A stretch of 64,000 nucleotides of DNA from Vibrio tapetis subsp. quintayensis (GTDB lineage: Bacteria > Pseudomonadota > Gammaproteobacteria > Enterobacterales > Vibrionaceae): the NCBI RefSeq assembly GCF_030409945.1, contig NZ_JAUFQV010000019.1, positions 1 to 64,000 of the forward strand, written 5' to 3'. Below are positions 63,432-64,000 of the stretch, in pieces (the first letter of the stretch is position 1; each line of letters starts with the position of its first letter). The translations under genes were made by a program, and so were the position numbers. The notes under the pieces were generated by a model. That model made no database searches. It was given only the letters and a program-made list of their open reading frames with translations, and was not told where the DNA came from.

Positions 63432-64000
63432 ATGACCACATTCTTAGATGTTAAAAACACAGAAGTTGCTCTGACATTAAGCAGCGATTCAGCAACAAGA
63501 ACCGTTATTCATGTTGTTCAAAGATTGGCCCCAGGCGGTTTAGAAACCCTAACGTTAGACCTTGCTAATCATGCTCAACCCCAAGACCGTGTCATTATTG
63601 TTAGCCTTGAGGGTAACAAGGAACAAGCTCTGCAAGATTGGCCTAGGCTTGAACCCCATGCCCATCAGCTTATCTTTCTTAATAAAGCGGCCGGTGTTCA
63701 AATTAACCTTCTTAAAGAACTGATCAAACTGTTTAACCTTATCAAGCCTGACGTTGTACATACGCACCATATCGGCCCTTTAGTTTATGCATCCATCGCG
63801 GCGAAAATCGCTGGCGTTCCTCATCGAATTCATACAGAACATGACGCATGGCACCTAACCAATGCGAAAGCAGTTCGTTTAGAAAAATGGGCATTAAAAA
63901 TAGCGACCCCCACTTTGGTTGCCGACGCGGCTCGTGTAAAAGCACACTTGGACAGTTGTTTTAGTTATGCCAACACCGTGACAATTAAAAATGGCATTGA
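63432..64000 (+). CDS. sypP: SypP, glycosyltransferase (partial, cut by window end)
   Basis: The first 189 codons of a GT-B glycosyltransferase run open to the end of the window. Its N-terminal loop VVQRLAPGGLETLTLDL and the IHTEHDAWH segment fit GT4-type transferases. AAGGA lies seven bases before the ATG. Further syp genes (sypQ, sypR) would be expected downstream of the window. Confidence 0.85.
   Translation, partial: MTTFLDVKNTEVALTLSSDSATRTVIHVVQRLAPGGLETLTLDLANHAQPQDRVIIVSLEGNKEQALQDWPRLEPHAHQLIFLNKAAGVQINLLKELIKLFNLIKPDVVHTHHIGPLVYASIAAKIAGVPHRIHTEHDAWHLTNAKAVRLEKWALKIATPTLVADAARVKAHLDSCFSYANTVTIKNGI

Overview
The window reads as Vibrio chromosome. The strongest marker is an almost complete symbiosis-polysaccharide (syp) cluster in Vibrio order on the right (44935 to the end). 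Other support comes from yegD, a DUF2999 protein, and many c-di-GMP, chemotaxis and two-component genes. No rRNA, tRNA, transposase, integrase or cas gene was seen.

Region 1 (1 to about 16.6 kb) is a defence island. It holds a Septu-like ATPase/HNH pair (125-2592). Next is a lone predicted PD-(D/E)XK nuclease with a coiled coil and C-terminal membrane anchor, behind a well-formed LexA/SOS box (2738-3947). Then comes a four-gene SMC-like operon resembling Wadjet/MksBEFG but in the order SMC, KITE, kleisin, Toprim (10719 down to 4215). A divergent WYL regulator of the BrxR/CapW type follows (10993-11844), then a pair of overlapping DUF262 genes, the second with a DUF1524 HNH domain (12108-15567). 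The last 1.1 kb has no convincing gene but carries a 30-bp-period repeat array and further repeats. One of those repeats recurs, next to a similar hairpin, on the far side of the SMC operon (4121-4189 versus 16566-16642), which suggests a modular boundary.

Region 2 (16.7 to 44.6 kb) is ordinary chromosome. It contains a NosP/FIST sensor overlapping a GGDEF-EAL protein, a membrane diguanylate cyclase, a nucleotidyltransferase-like protein, an AraC regulator, an EamA exporter, a class II amidotransferase, a pilin-like protein, threonine aldolase, a chemoreceptor, acetyltransferases, a POT peptide transporter, a TetR/hydrolase pair, a 1501-residue hybrid kinase with its response regulator, yegD, an aldehyde dehydrogenase/TetR pair and an Ap4A phosphorylase.

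Region 3 (44.7 kb to the end) is the syp cluster. sypA-D encode a STAS protein, an OmpA lipoprotein, a Wza-type export protein and a BY-kinase-like protein. They are followed directly by sypF (hybrid kinase) and sypG (sigma-54 activator), then sypH to sypP (glycosyltransferases, flippase, ligase, acetyltransferase, chain-length factor). sypE is absent between sypD and sypF. Sigma-54 promoters lie before sypA, sypI and sypP, with a weaker one before sypM. TTCTCA/TGAGAA palindromes about 100 bp upstream of two of them are the likely SypG enhancers. SypF would pass phosphate to SypG, which would switch on the export and synthesis genes for a biofilm polysaccharide. sypP runs off the right edge.
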